Shown: positions 12,329 through 22,133, numbered from the stretch's first letter. The stretch: DNA of 64,000 nt from Bemisia tabaci (GCF_918797505.1 NC_092799.1:31756597-31820596); one strand, 5' to 3'. A program made the numbers and translations. Notes: generated by a model from the letters alone, not told the origin.

Positions 12329-12514
12329 GTGAGGAAAAAATTGCAAAGTACACGCGAAACAATTTTTTTTGAAAATTGGACGAATCCTAGCGTGACGGTG
12401 AAATGGTTAATCAAGCGTAAAATCAAGGGTGAGGGTCCGGGTCGGGTCGCTCGGGAGGACAAAAGACACTGCCTCGGTGTCGGGACAGAGGTCCGGTGTG
12501 CGGGGAGGAGAAGG
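12329..12514 (+). other. Weak candidate exon ending at a strong splice donor
   Basis: A GC-richer block on the plus strand ends at GAGAAGG|GTAAGT (donor GT at 12515-12516), which fits the consensus 5' splice site. An open frame runs through the block but its protein is Arg/Gly-rich and unrecognised, so an untranslated first exon is as likely as a coding one. A chance match to the donor consensus is also possible. No partner acceptor could be assigned. Confidence 0.15.
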
Positions 12515-13627
12515 GTAAGTGGTTTTCTGTAAAAGCAAACTGATTTCTGTATGTGTTATGGTTAGCACATGGTCTAATGAGTTTTGAGGCTCATCACAGA
12601 TTGCACTTACGGTTGTCTGGCCTGGCCTTCGCTATCAGAGGAAAGGTACCAACTTTTGAAAAGCCTAACAGTGGTGTGGAGATTTGTCAAAGCAACGTTA
12701 TGAACGAAACGGAGGAGTAATTTTCTCATTCTTAGAGTGCCGGCCTGGTCAGCCATCCTCGAATCAGTTCGCTTGATTCTGCTTATATATGCATATTTTA
12801 AATCAGCGCGCCCCACTCTTAGGCTTTTTTTAAAAAAACCAAGTAACGTAGACTCTTGGTATTCACTGCACATAAACTAGGGAGCCCCAGAATGAGAAAC
12901 AACTTTAAATCATAATTATTGACGGAAAAATAAACTTTTTACACGCTTTGGAAAATCTCAGAAGTTCGCGGTAGTCACTTTTCGGTAAGGAACTAAGGGA
13001 CTCGGTTATTGTATCGAGTGGGGGGTCGAAACGATCGCAAAGGCGGTATACTACGTATACGCGCCAAAAATTCCTGTCAGATCAATAGAAATTTCAATCA
13101 ATAATGCCCAAACGAGAATTTTTGCTGAGATAACAGGAAATTTCCTTGCTTCAAACGATGCGTCTATTATTTTGAAGAGACGACTTGTCACATTCAAGAT
13201 ATTTCCAGTTGACTCAAGGAGAATTATCGCCTTGGAATAAATTTTCCAGCTAGCGAGCCGGAAAATTTTTCTCAGTGTAAGTTTGTGCAAGAATAGTGTC
13301 AATCTTTAATTGCATCGTAGAGAGCACGGGAATTGATGCAGAAGTTTCAATTAAGATACAGAGAAAATCTCGGTTTCTCATTTTTAAGTTGAATGCGAGA
13401 TTGGTGTTGTGCTCGTCGTGTTTTACGTGAAATTTTGCCACGGATGAGATTTCAGTCTTACCCTCCGTAACATCTTGACTCCATCTATAACTGGCCCGGA
13501 GGAGGGACCTCAACAAAAGTCAAGAGCGCATTTTCTACTGAATTGATTTGTGTTTGATCGAAAAACAGAATTTAAGTTTCCCAAGAACAAAATGTGGTAG
13601 AAATTCTGTAATGTCGCAAGGGCATCT
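12515..13627. other. No feature recognised
   Basis: Short palindrome GTATACTACGTATAC at about 13047-13061. Two minus-strand open frames of fewer than 90 codons show no known family. Confidence 0.35.
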
Positions 13628-13629
13628 TA

Positions 13630-14011
13630 GAGTACCTATATAGCGAGAGTATAGACAGATGTGAAACTCCGAAAATCCATCAGGCCTTCACTGATGCCTT
13701 CGCGAACAAAATTAGGGCCCAGAAATGCATAACCAATCAATGAATTTCAATTATCCAGAGCGATTTAATAATACAATTATTAGGAACGGTCGTTTATGAA
13801 GCACGTATTTGACTTAGTTTTTGCATATATTTACTCATTTTTGCGGAAGAACACTCATTTATGTACATTCTTGGCCATCTTGGTTAGAATTGAAATCTGC
13901 AGACTCTGCAAACTAGCAGTGTTTTGTGTGTTAGAAGTTGGTTAGAAGAATGGCTGCACTTTTGAGCCCTTCATGAAGCGATCTATCCATACTCTCGCTT
14001 TATAGGTACTC
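13630..14011. mobile_element. MITE with GAGTACC ends, second copy
   Basis: The left end GAGTACCTATATAGCGAGAG and right end CTCTCGCTTTATAGGTACTC are a long inverted pair, bordered by TA at 13628-13629 and 14012-14013. Outside these, GGGCATCT (left) and GGGCATGT (right) match at 7 of 8 bases if TA is counted as part of the element. The duplication is therefore either TA or about 8 bp. The interior block from about 13790 to 13885 recurs at 51904-52002. Confidence 0.7.
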
Positions 14012-14013
14012 TA

Positions 14014-14909
14014 GGGCATGTACGAGTAGATATATGAAGTTTTTTGCTGTTTCAGCGTAGATATATTCTCTTATTTACTCGCCTATTCTTGCGCCTATAA
14101 GTGTTGCCTATCAGTCTAATTAAATGTAATGTGAGTTGAGTAGGCTGTGACTGCCACTATTAAAATATAATTTCAATGAGAATTTGGTGTTATTTTAGTC
14201 TACTTATCTTTTTTTACAATACGTAAAGTTGGCCAAAACACTCTGTTCCCGAATTTAGAAGAAAAAAGTTCAGTTAAATCGAATTAGACCGCGCTTAGCG
14301 AACCACACCACTCGGAACTCGCCCGGTTGGAGTTTGGTTAATGTCTGCCCGTGTAAACCGATCCTATTAAGGGCCACGATATTGTGATTACTTGAGACTC
14401 ACTTGGATTGCTAACGGAATTGAGCCCAATTTTGCATATTTTATGGCCGAAACATCAGCAGCACTGGTGAAAGAGGGGTGTCATCGGAATGTTAAAGCAG
14501 CGTGAAAAAAGTGAGCGTCTGAAAAGCGATAATACAATTTTGCAGAAAGTTTACGGTCTATTCGAAACTTTCCTGTTTTTCGCGCGTGAGCAACTTATGA
14601 ATGTGAATCTTCATTAATCACGGAGAACTTTTGTTACGCGGATTCGTGCAGAGTTTTTGCATCCAGGCGTGTTGTTTAGCGGGCTGATCGTTGAAATTCG
14701 TAGATGTTGCAGCCAAATAGTCAAATCATTTGTTGACTTCACAGTCCAACAGTAAATATGTGATGGCCTCAAACAATAAAACCTAAAATGCCGATAGTTA
14801 TCATACCATAAATTATACCTAACCTCGAGTTAGGTTAGGCTTCCCAGCTTCACTGCTAATTAAATGAGATACCTTTTTTTTGGTGGCGAGCTTCAGTGTG
14901 GACACCATC
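14014..14909. other. No feature recognised
   Basis: AT-rich sequence. TTAGGTTAGG near 14830 is two copies of the insect telomere repeat unit, too few to mean anything. No gene supported. Confidence 0.35.
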
Positions 14910-15183
14910 CAGCAGCCTGATCGCTGAAAGTTTGTGTTTGTCGGGTGGAAATGGATGACATAAGTTCAATGGCGAGGCGTGATTGGTCGGCTATATCTTA
15001 TCGTTGTTTTGTCGTGCTGTGTCGGATGGAACGGATGACATACTGTCGGATACTCAAGAGGTGCCTTTAGTTTGTCATCCGACAAAGCACGACAAGACAT
15101 AGCCGACAAATCACGCTTCGCCATTTCACCTATGTCATCAATTTCCACCCGACAGACACAAAATTTAAACAATCAGGCTGCTG
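14910..15183. mobile_element. 274-bp foldback element with CAGCAGCCTGAT ends
   Basis: CAGCAGCCTGAT (14910-14921) pairs with ATCAGGCTGCTG (15172-15183). The pairing continues with interruptions through GTCGGGTGGAAATGGATGAC, GAGGCGTGAT and GTCGTGCTGTGTCGGATG. Both arms are over 100 bp, so nearly the whole element is one hairpin. No coding capacity and no clear target duplication. Confidence 0.7.
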
Positions 15184-15695
15184 CACTCCATACCATGCGA
15201 GACTAATAATACATAAAACTCATTTTATTCCGAGCAGTCTGATAACCACAGAAAAGGAAACGAGTGGCAATGATGTCCGTGGTTATCTGCTGACTCCGGC
15301 GATAAATACATTATTCAAGATGGAAATTGTTCCCCGAATTCGCGAAACGTGCACCCCTTCGGTGCCGCGAATTGCCCAGTTGCCTGTTGAGAGGGATTCC
15401 TCGCCATCCACCCTCTGTCCCTCTCCCTCGTCGCTCGTATCGATGATCTAGCAACCCTGCTCCGCGGAGGAAGGACCGTATCTATCTCGCGACAGGAAGC
15501 GCCGCGTGAAGTATGCTATTTTCAAGTCATGGAGGGCCGCTGCGGGGCTGAGAACTTCTTACATGCTAACTCCAAAATTCGCCCGGGATGTGATCGCGAG
15601 GGCCGCGCTTTCGTAAGCAGCGTGCGACGCGAATTTAGTCGCGCGACTGGGTGCAATTATTTCAAAGCTGCTCGTTGTCGCTAGAGTCCCTTTAT
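15184..15695. other. No gene recognised; GC-richer stretch
   Basis: The part from about 15330 to 15660 has more CG dinucleotides than its flanks. Open frames on the minus strand run into the adjacent MITE and are not convincing. Confidence 0.3.
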
Positions 15696-15703
15696 ACTGA
15701 GAG

Positions 15704-15945
15704 CAGTGTTCTGCCTTCCCCGGGCGCCATGCGCCAAATGCACCTAAAAATCGGGCCTTAATGCCTAAAAATTGGGGGACTGAGCCATCGTGGCGCCTAA
15801 AAAATGTGACAGATTGAACTCGCAATCGGGATGGCCCGTACGCAAAAATTTAATTTGGCTCCTAAAAAATAGTTAGATGGCTCCATAAAATTGGGCTTTT
15901 CGGCCAAGGTGGCTCCTAAAATTTTAGGGGGAGGGCAGAACACTG
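15704..15945. mobile_element. 242-bp hAT-type MITE
   Basis: TIRs are CAGTGTTCTGCC with TCCCC just inside (left) and GGGGGAGGGCAGAACACTG (right). The flanks ACTGAGAG (15696-15703) and ACAGAGAG (15946-15953) agree at 7 of 8 bases, fitting the 8-bp TSD of hAT elements. CAGTG-type ends are also typical of hAT. The interior repeats the phrase GCTCCTAAAAA, or GCGCCTAAAAA, many times. A relative lies at 17215-17690. Confidence 0.8.
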
Positions 15946-16010
15946 ACAGAGAGGAAAGGCAATGTGAATCTATTTCTGATTGGTCCCCTAGTGCTACCGC
16001 GGCGGCGCAA

Positions 16011-16104
16011 AACGCGCACTAACGCCTACAAACCTAAGGGGATACTTCACGCATTGTGCAACGCTTGGAGTATCCCCTTAGGTTTGTAGGCGCCAATGCG
16101 CGTT
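16011..16104. repeat. 94-bp inverted repeat, satellite-unit foldback
   Basis: GCCTACAAACCTAAGGGG with ATACT (16024-16046) and its reverse complement (16069-16091) form a perfect 23-bp stem. Less perfect pairing extends to about 16011 and 16104. The loop contains CACGCATTGTGCAACGC. The sequence matches the satellite-like units at 2986-3060 and 61.5 kb, here arranged as an inverted dimer. Confidence 0.7.
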
Positions 16105-16174
16105 GGGAGTTGGGCAGCCCGCCCGCCGCATTGCAGCGTGCCACGGCACCTCAAGCAACTATTCCACGACAGAG

Positions 16175-16208
16175 GTGTTGCACAGTATCAAACGAAATTG
16201 AAGGCGCT
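16175..16208 (+). repeat. Dispersed GTGTTG...AATTGAAGGCGCT repeat
   Basis: GTGTTGCACAGTATCA followed by AATTGAAGGCGCT recurs at 35141-35172 (+). Diverged versions lie at about 59205-59260 (+) and about 42123-42180 (-). The latter two share a longer upstream block with CAACTAT and GTCCGTGTTG. It is noncoding and could be a SINE or MITE fragment. Confidence 0.45.
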
Positions 16209-16660
16209 CCAACATTTTAAGAATGATAGGCGTCCTTTGAGAGCACGAAGCTTTTCTCGCAAAATAAATCAAGGTAGTACGGCACGAGCTCCCCTGCCAA
16301 AAAAACGCGTGGACATGAACTACTAGAAACGTGCGGTGTGCGGACAAAAAATCGTTGTCGAAATGTCCTTCAACCCTTTTATAGAGCTTGCTGCTCATTA
16401 GAGCTCAATAACTGTTGACTCTACTTGACTGTAATAACAACTGTTGACATTTTTGAAATTTTTGGCCTTGATTTCCCTTGCTTTGGCTTTGTTTTTTGGA
16501 CGCAGCACAATTCGCCACTCGTTTTAGTGTTGTCTTTACTTGCTTATATCCTGTTTCAGATTAAGTGCTCTTTTTTGCTGTACTTGTGGAGCACGAAATT
16601 GTTTGCCCCATCTGAAACGGACTCTAACACATAAACAACAATTTCGCAATCGTGAAATGG

Positions 16661-17175
16661 ATTGCGTTAAGCAGAAAGGAACCATGCCACATCATCTATT
16701 GCCAAATTTAATTGAGCAATTTACTTTTTTTCATGGAAACGATTGTGCGGATTTTTGTGCTCTAGTGAATTTTTTGCACACCACGAAGCAAATTCCTCAA
16801 AATTTTTAAGGGAATCTGCAGAATTTAGTGTAAAAATTCAAATTTGGCAATCTGTAGGGAAATCTGTAGAAAAGTTCTTGTGTAAAAAATTTAATTTCGC
16901 AGTCAAATTTGGCAATAGCTGATATGGCTTGATTCCTTTCTGCTTAACGCGGTCAAAATGTTGTAAAAAGAACCATGCCACATGAGTGATTGTCAAATTC
17001 AACCGAGCAATGAAATTTTTTCATGAAAACGGTCGGGCGGATTTCTGTGTCATGAATTTTTTGCACAATACGAAGGAAATTTCTCAACATTTTCAAGGGA
17101 ATCTGCAGAATTTAGTGTACAAATTCAAATTTGGCAATGGCTGATATGGCTTGGTTCCTTTCTGCTGAACGCGGT
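16661..17175. mobile_element. Two tandem copies of a foldback element
   Basis: Copy 1 runs from GCGTTAAGCAGAAAGGAACC (about 16663) to its inverted match CTTGATTCCTTTCTGCTTAA plus CGCGGT (16953). Copy 2 begins within the TIR at AACCATGCCA (16971) and ends with TTCCTTTCTGCTGAACGCGG at about 17174. Internal phrases such as GGGAATCTGCAGAATTTAG occur in both. Copy 1 has an extra block near 16850-16915 that repeats its own AAATTTGGCAAT segment. Confidence 0.65.
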
Positions 17176-17214
17176 CAAAATGTGGTTACGCTCTTTCGTA
17201 TGGGAAAACAAATT

Positions 17215-17690
17215 CAGTGTTCGGAACTCAAAGGCGCCAACGCGCAAAATGCGCCTAAAAATCGGTAATGGCGCCTAAAAAATTGCGACTCTGCGCCAAC
17301 GTGGCCCCTAAAGACCTAGATACACACGGCGAGTAATCGCCGCGAGTGAAAGACGAAAGCCAACAGAGAGCCTTGATTTCGATATATCGACATCAATGGA
17401 TCGAAATCAAGGCTCTCCATTGGCTTTCGTCTTTCACTCGCGGCGATTGATCGCCGTGCGTATCTAGGCCTTAAGAAATGCCCCCCTTCCCTCAAAAAAA
17501 TCCCAATTTTTCTGTTTGGTGCTTTTTTGAAAGTTCGACGCACGGCACCATATTTTAACTTTTCACTAATTGCGCCGTGATATAAAGGCGAAAAGTCAAT
17601 TTGGCTCCTAAAAATCCTTCAATGGCCCCTAAAAATCGAGCTTGATGGATCGCATGGCTCCTGAAACTCAATGGTGAGTTACGAACACTG
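17215..17690. mobile_element. hAT-like MITE interrupted by a palindrome
   Basis: Ends CAGTGTTCGGAACTCA and TGAGTTACGAACACTG are inverted. The interior shares the GCGCCTAAAAATCGG and GGCTCCTAAAAA phrases with the MITE at 15704-15945, so they are one family. The target duplication is not clear here. A palindrome at 17315-17468 lies inside and accounts for most of the extra length. Confidence 0.65.
17315..17468. mobile_element. 154-bp palindrome inserted in a hAT-like MITE
   Basis: CCTAGATACACACGGCGAG pairs with GCCGTGCGTATCTAGG. The pairing continues through CGAGTGAAAGACGAAAGCC and GAGAGCCTTGATTTCGAT with few mismatches, leaving a short central loop around 17386-17397. It splits the host MITE between CCCCTAAAGA and CCTTAAGAAA. 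Confidence 0.7.
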
Positions 17691-17723
17691 GAAACAATGC
17701 AGCGTGCATTGCCACAAACAATG

Positions 17724-18122
17724 CTGCCGTGCTAAGGAAGAGCGCCGTATGAACCTTCAGGCGTTGCCAAATTTCCTTCGATGAAACACGAATTTCCTCG
17801 TAAACTTATGAATATTTTTCTTCCATTTTTTCAGATAATTTTGTTCGCAATTTTACCTGCACGGAAAAAATTGAATTGCTGATTTAACAATTCAATCGCT
17901 AAAAAAAAGTGACTGCAATGTTTCAACGTAGATTTTACAACAAAAAATGCTACTTTAACCACCCCCGTGGTTAAATTGGCTTACAATAGTGGTTAAAGTA
18001 GCATTTTTTGTGTGTTAAATCTAAGTCACCTTTTTTTTTTTAGCAATTTAATCCTTAAGTTAGAAATTTAATTTTTTCCATGTAAAGTCCCTGAAAATCT
18101 CAAGGAAAAGTATACGTATCTT

Positions 18123-18163
<41 letters not shown>

Positions 18164-18216
18164 TTGAAGCAAATTTGGCAACTCTCGAATGTTCATACGG
18201 TGTTCTTCCTTAGCAG
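17724..18216. mobile_element. CTGCCGTGCTAAGG foldback, interrupted copy
   Basis: The left end CTGCCGTGCTAAGGAAGAG and right end TGTTCTTCCTTAGCAG are inverted. The inner sequence aligns with the intact 257-bp copy at 31341-31597 except for two additions: an inserted MITE at 17870-18082 and a run of 32 A at 18127-18158. Confidence 0.75.
17870..18082. mobile_element. 213-bp MITE nested in the foldback
   Basis: The left end CACGGAAAAAATTGAATT pairs with the right end AATTTAATTTTTTCCATG. The inner blocks AAAAAATGCTACTTTAACCA and TGGTTAAAGTAGCATTTTTT also pair, so it is palindromic throughout. It lies where the uninterrupted relative at 31.3 kb reads ACCTAAAGTT. Confidence 0.7.
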
Positions 18217-18263
18217 AATCCTTAGAATGCGGAGGTGCTTTTCCAGTGCGCAGGTCTGCCCGG

Positions 18264-18428
18264 CAGTGGCGTGGCGTGCTTTGCGATATATCGATTGATC
18301 TGTCATTTAAACCTATGGAAAAGGATCGATGAACAGGGTGTTCGCAGCGAACACCTTAATAATCGATTCTTTACCATAAGTGTAAATGGCATGACAATCG
18401 ATACATCGCAATTCACGCCACGCCATTG
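18264..18428. mobile_element. 165-bp hAT-type MITE with perfect 8-bp TSD
   Basis: Flanked by CTGCCCGG at 18256-18263 and 18429-18436, an exact 8-bp target duplication. TIRs are CAGTGGCGTGGCGTG and CACGCCACGCCATTG. The centre is GGTGTTCGCAGCGAACACC, a perfect 9-bp stem with a single-base loop. The arms carry ATCGATTGATCTG and CTATGGAAAAGGATCGAT, mirrored imperfectly on the right. hAT family assignment rests on the TSD length and the CA(G/A)TGGCG ends. A half copy is at 2251-2342. Confidence 0.85.
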
Positions 18429-18784
18429 CTGCCCGGAGCTGCCTGTCTCGGAATATTTTCCCCGTGATCCGACAGCCGGGCTCTGGCTTTGGCCGCATCC
18501 GCATTTTTATCGGGTTTTTATTGAATCTCTTTTCCAATTCGGAACCGATTGCGGTAACGTTAACCAGGTTCGCGCCGGACGGGATGCACGCTTTCCCGTC
18601 CGAGCCGGCCCGCTCGCCTGGAATCGGAACGGTAACATTACCCGGAGAAAACGGATGTAATAACACATATTTCAATCCGGAGAGAGGGTTTCACGAGGCG
18701 AGAATGGCATCCCACTTTCTCTGCGGCTCCCACCGAGCTTGACTTTCCCGCCTTGTTATTACGGTGCTCCTCGTATTCTACCGC

Positions 18785-18823
18785 TCGCGGAGAAGAACGC
18801 CGTATGAGCATTTTTATGTTGCC
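18785..18823. mobile_element. Terminal fragment, CTGCCGTGCTAAGG family
   Basis: GAAGAACGCCGTATGAGCAT followed by GTTGCCAAATGG matches the inner part of the left end of the family. It abuts the nested element cluster that starts at 18824. Confidence 0.5.
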
Positions 18824-18916
18824 AAATGGACGTATTTTTGCTAGAAGGAACTAAGCGCCAATTGAACCACATTTTGCAATAAGGAACCACTATTTCTGGC
18901 TCATTTTACAAACAAC

Positions 18917-19184
18917 ATATGGATTGCATTTTGCAAAAAGGAACCAAGAGCATTCCAATGTTGCTAGGATATGCAACTTACATTCTTCACAATAAAATTA
19001 CTGAAACAATAATGCAAAAAATTAAATTTACAAAGGCAATGTTCGTCTTGAATTCTCAATTTATTAGGAGTAAAGATAAGAATTGTTTAGACGATCAGTT
19101 AATATTTGCAAGGTAAAAACAAGTTGCACAATCTCAGCGACTTTCCTTCCTTCCGACTTCCTTTTTGCAAAATGTAACCCATAT
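18917..19184. mobile_element. Inner foldback of the nested cluster
   Basis: ATATGGATTGCATTTTGC followed by AAAAAGGAA (left) pairs with TTCCTTTTTGCAAAATG followed by TAACCCATAT (right). The ends resemble those of the second shell (GCA(A)TAAGGAACC), so these may be the same family inserted into itself. Confidence 0.65.
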
Positions 19185-19441
19185 CGACGGTGAAACTACC
19201 AAACCACGTATCTCGTTTGCGGTGTTTAAAAATCTACTCTCGCATTTTATTTTTTGGAAGTAGACCAAATCAATATCATTCCTTAAAATTTTCACTGAAT
19301 TTTCTCCGCACGAAGAGGAAAAATCACAGAAATTTTCAAGACTGGACGTTTAGTAGTTTTTCATTTAAAAAATAAAGTATGACAGGAAGTCTGCGACGTC
19401 GCAAACCGAGATACGTGGTTTGGTAGTTTCACCGTCGATAT
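19181..19441. mobile_element. Inner 261-bp element with about 40-bp inverted ends
   Basis: The left end begins ATATCGACGGTGAAACTACC and continues AAACCACGTATCTCG. The right end is the matching CGAGATACGTGGTTT then GGTAGTTTCACCGTCGATAT. The first 36 bp pair without a mismatch by eye. The middle is not palindromic and has no recognisable coding frame. It adjoins the previous element, sharing ATAT. Confidence 0.75.
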
Positions 19442-20050
19442 ATGGCATTGGTTTCCCTACACAGAAAGGTGCTTTTATGGAAGAGCCAGAGATAGTGGTT
19501 CCTTATTGCAAAATACAATCCAATTTAGAGTCCCTTTCGACAATTTAAAATGTTCGATAGCGAGTTAAATCAAAAGAAACCAAGCGCAAAAAAAGCACAG
19601 GAAAGATAGGACACTAAAGCCATCACCAGCAAAATCCCTGCCAATGAAGTCACCGTTGCCATACATTTTACCCCGCCCTTTTCTTTGGCACTTAGTTCCT
19701 TTTAGCATAAATGCAGACAAATGGAATTATGTGCGTAGGGTTTGTGTGTAACTTCCTCGTTGTTATTGTAATTCCAAACATCCGGACGAATCCTTTCGAC
19801 CCTTGATTTATTCGAAATGGTGGCTTCGTAGTTTCGAGCTACCGTGAAATTTCGCACCTTTTCCGTGATCAGTTGTGTTTTCGTCAAGTTTTTGACTGCA
19901 TGTGATAGCAATGCAATACACGTAAGCTTTGTAAGTGCATTTATCTGCAGAAGTTTTGAAGTGCGTGTGGAGAACAGTTAGAGTTTACCTGAACATCGAA
20001 GCATTGAATTACCTAAGTGCATTTACATTCGGCCTGAAGTACCTAGCATT

Positions 20051-20110
20051 ATGATGTTGCCTCCAGCATTTATACTTACTGTTGGCACCTTATTGGTAGG
20101 AAATTTTCCG
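20051..20110 (+). CDS. Candidate first coding exon: signal peptide
   Basis: From ATGATG the frame reads MMLPPAFILTVGTLLVGNFP. It has a short N-terminus and then a hydrophobic core, as in a secretory signal peptide. It stops being coding exactly at CCG|GTGAGT, a consensus 5' splice donor (GT at 20111-20112). A short signal-peptide exon followed by an intron is a common layout for insect secreted and cuticle proteins. Upstream sequence (about 19930-20050) lacks an ATG close by and could be a 5' UTR. I could not find the partner exon, which should enter in phase 0, so no product can be named. A chance combination of a hydrophobic run and a donor is the alternative. Confidence 0.35.
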
Positions 20111-22133
20111 GTGAGTGGTTAAAAAGTCATCCGGTATAAAGGCACCTTAGCAATACTCAGTAGATTTTCTAGTCAGGGTACTGTACCGCCGAATAAAGTT
20201 TTATTCAACGACACCGTACCGCCATATAACCACTTTGTTATTTTAAAGTCAACGACAGTTTAGGACATAGCAAAGGTCGTTACAAATTGGAGCACACGTT
20301 CGTCCATCTTTAAAGTCACTGACGAGGCCAAAATATTTTGACGCCACATAAATGAAAAATCATTGAGTATATTTATATTATAAAAGCAGAAGATACTGTA
20401 TCACATCATTTGGTCTGCATATATTACAATACGTTTTGAAAAAGAGATGCCAAAAATAAAAGCAAATGGCAACGTGTCTTTCTCACCGTAACTTTATTGA
20501 ACTCCCTTCAAAAATGATTCAAGTGAAAAAATTCTTCCAATTCCCTAATGGTATTGAGAAAAGGGCTCATACTTGATCCTAAAGATCACGATAAATAAGT
20601 TTCGGGAATTGTAAAACTCTCTTTTCCTCTATTTCCACCATCAACTGGCATGACAATAGCAAGAACCACCAATGAGGAAAAGATAACTCTCCCTCCTTTG
20701 TTTGCACACCAACGACCCTCTTTATCCGTGCAAGCTTGTGCGTCAAAAGTATGTTGAAGATAATTTCGGAAAAGTTTGACACTTCGGGCAGGTTTTCATG
20801 GGTGAGGAACCGGAAAAGTTAGCAAACTTTGGTTTGAATGTTTTGTAGGCATGAGAAGACAACTGGTTGCCACATCGAAAAAAATGAAACCGACCTGACA
20901 GGAAACATACTCTAGGCGATTTGATGATCGCGTCATGGATCGGATGTTATGTCAGTTTTAATGGATGCCCAGCATGGCAATAAAAGTGAAACTCATTCAG
21001 CACATTTGAATTGCACATATTACACATCTGAACGGCCAAAGTCGAAAAATTCCGTTAAATCACTCCGTTAATCCACTAATCTCCGTTAATTTATTTAGTT
21101 TTTTCAAACAGCACTAATAAAGCGAAAGTTTTCTTTTTAATACTTTTCGCGCATTTCGTTTAAATACTCATTCCAAAATGATCATAGAAAATTAAAAAAG
21201 AATTGCTTGGTTTTAATTTAAGGTAATAAAACAAATTTGGAGATTTTGAAACTCTGCGGTGGAGAAACTCATTTTTTCACTTTCGCTATCGAATTAAACT
21301 TTACTTCTCGTTCTTGCAAGTTGGTTAAATGACAATTTTTCCTCCATTTGAAAAAATCAATCGATTTCAGGCGAGGCAGGCTGCCTCACGCAGCCATTTT
21401 TATGATGGATTTAAATTGAAGAAAAAGAGTGTTGCCAACGTTTGAGATTCGCTATCAGCCTCTAGCATATTATTTTTACAAGCAGTAAATTTAGTGTCAA
21501 TGTCAAAATATGTGTATCCTCACAGTAGCATTTAAACATCCCAGTTGTGTTTAATTTCCTGGATATTGAATAACACGCCTGACTAGGTGTAACTGATGCG
21601 ACATTTGTTGGTTTGGCTTCGGAGTCTCAAGAATGAAAATTTCTAACATAACCATACGTATATATATGTTGTCTATGCAGAGTATTGCAGGGTCACAAAT
21701 AAGAACTATTTCAATCGATAAATTTGTTCGTCTATTGATCCGACCTACGTTTTTAAAAACACTAATAACAAAACAATTGTCAATAGGTAATATAATATTC
21801 CCGTCATCATAGAATCATCTACATACTGTAGCAGAAGAGTTCACAACGCATGTACCGTTAGTTTCCATATGCACACAAGAGTTTTTACGGATGAACCCAG
21901 TTCCGAATAGCAAAATGTAGTCCAAATGATCACGCTATTACATTGCTGAGCAACGAAAGAACCTAAACTTAAAAGTCGTTTCACTTGCATGCCTTTATTT
22001 AAAAGTATTTACAAAAGAATTTAAATTACGAGAAGAAAATTAGTTGGGTTGTATGTAATGTTTTATCATTGGGAACAATGACAATAATTCCAATAAACTT
22101 TTTAAAAACTTCAAAATCATAAGTTGAAAACCG
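20111..22133. other. No feature recognised (would be intron if the 20.05-kb exon is real)
   Basis: AT-rich sequence with no named repeat. One minus-strand frame near 20.6-20.8 kb is unrecognised. Confidence 0.35.

Larger units (their letters stand above)
18867..19520. mobile_element. Second shell of the nested cluster
   Basis: CACATTTTGCAATAAGGAAC followed by CACTATTTCTGGCTC (left) pairs with GAGCCAGAGATAGTG followed by GTTCCTTATTGCAAAAT (right). The stem is about 35 bp with few mismatches. It contains the elements at 18917-19184 and 19181-19441. Confidence 0.7.
18824..19724. mobile_element. Outer shell of a nested inverted-repeat cluster
   Basis: The outermost pair is GGACGTATTTTTGCTAGAAG followed by GAACTAAGCGCCAA (left) and TTGGCACTTAGTTCC followed by TTTTAGCATAAATGC (right), the ATTGGACGTATT family signature. 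Three further inverted-repeat elements lie inside. The ends have diverged more than those of the inner elements, as expected for the oldest insertion. Confidence 0.6.

Noticed and set aside
14826..14840. TTAGG telomere-type repeats
   Set aside because: Only two units. Chance occurrence.
18235..18675. Overlapping open frames on both strands, up to 141 codons
   Set aside because: They run through the 165-bp hAT-type MITE and its target duplications. The protein has no family and the frames are explained by GC-richer sequence.
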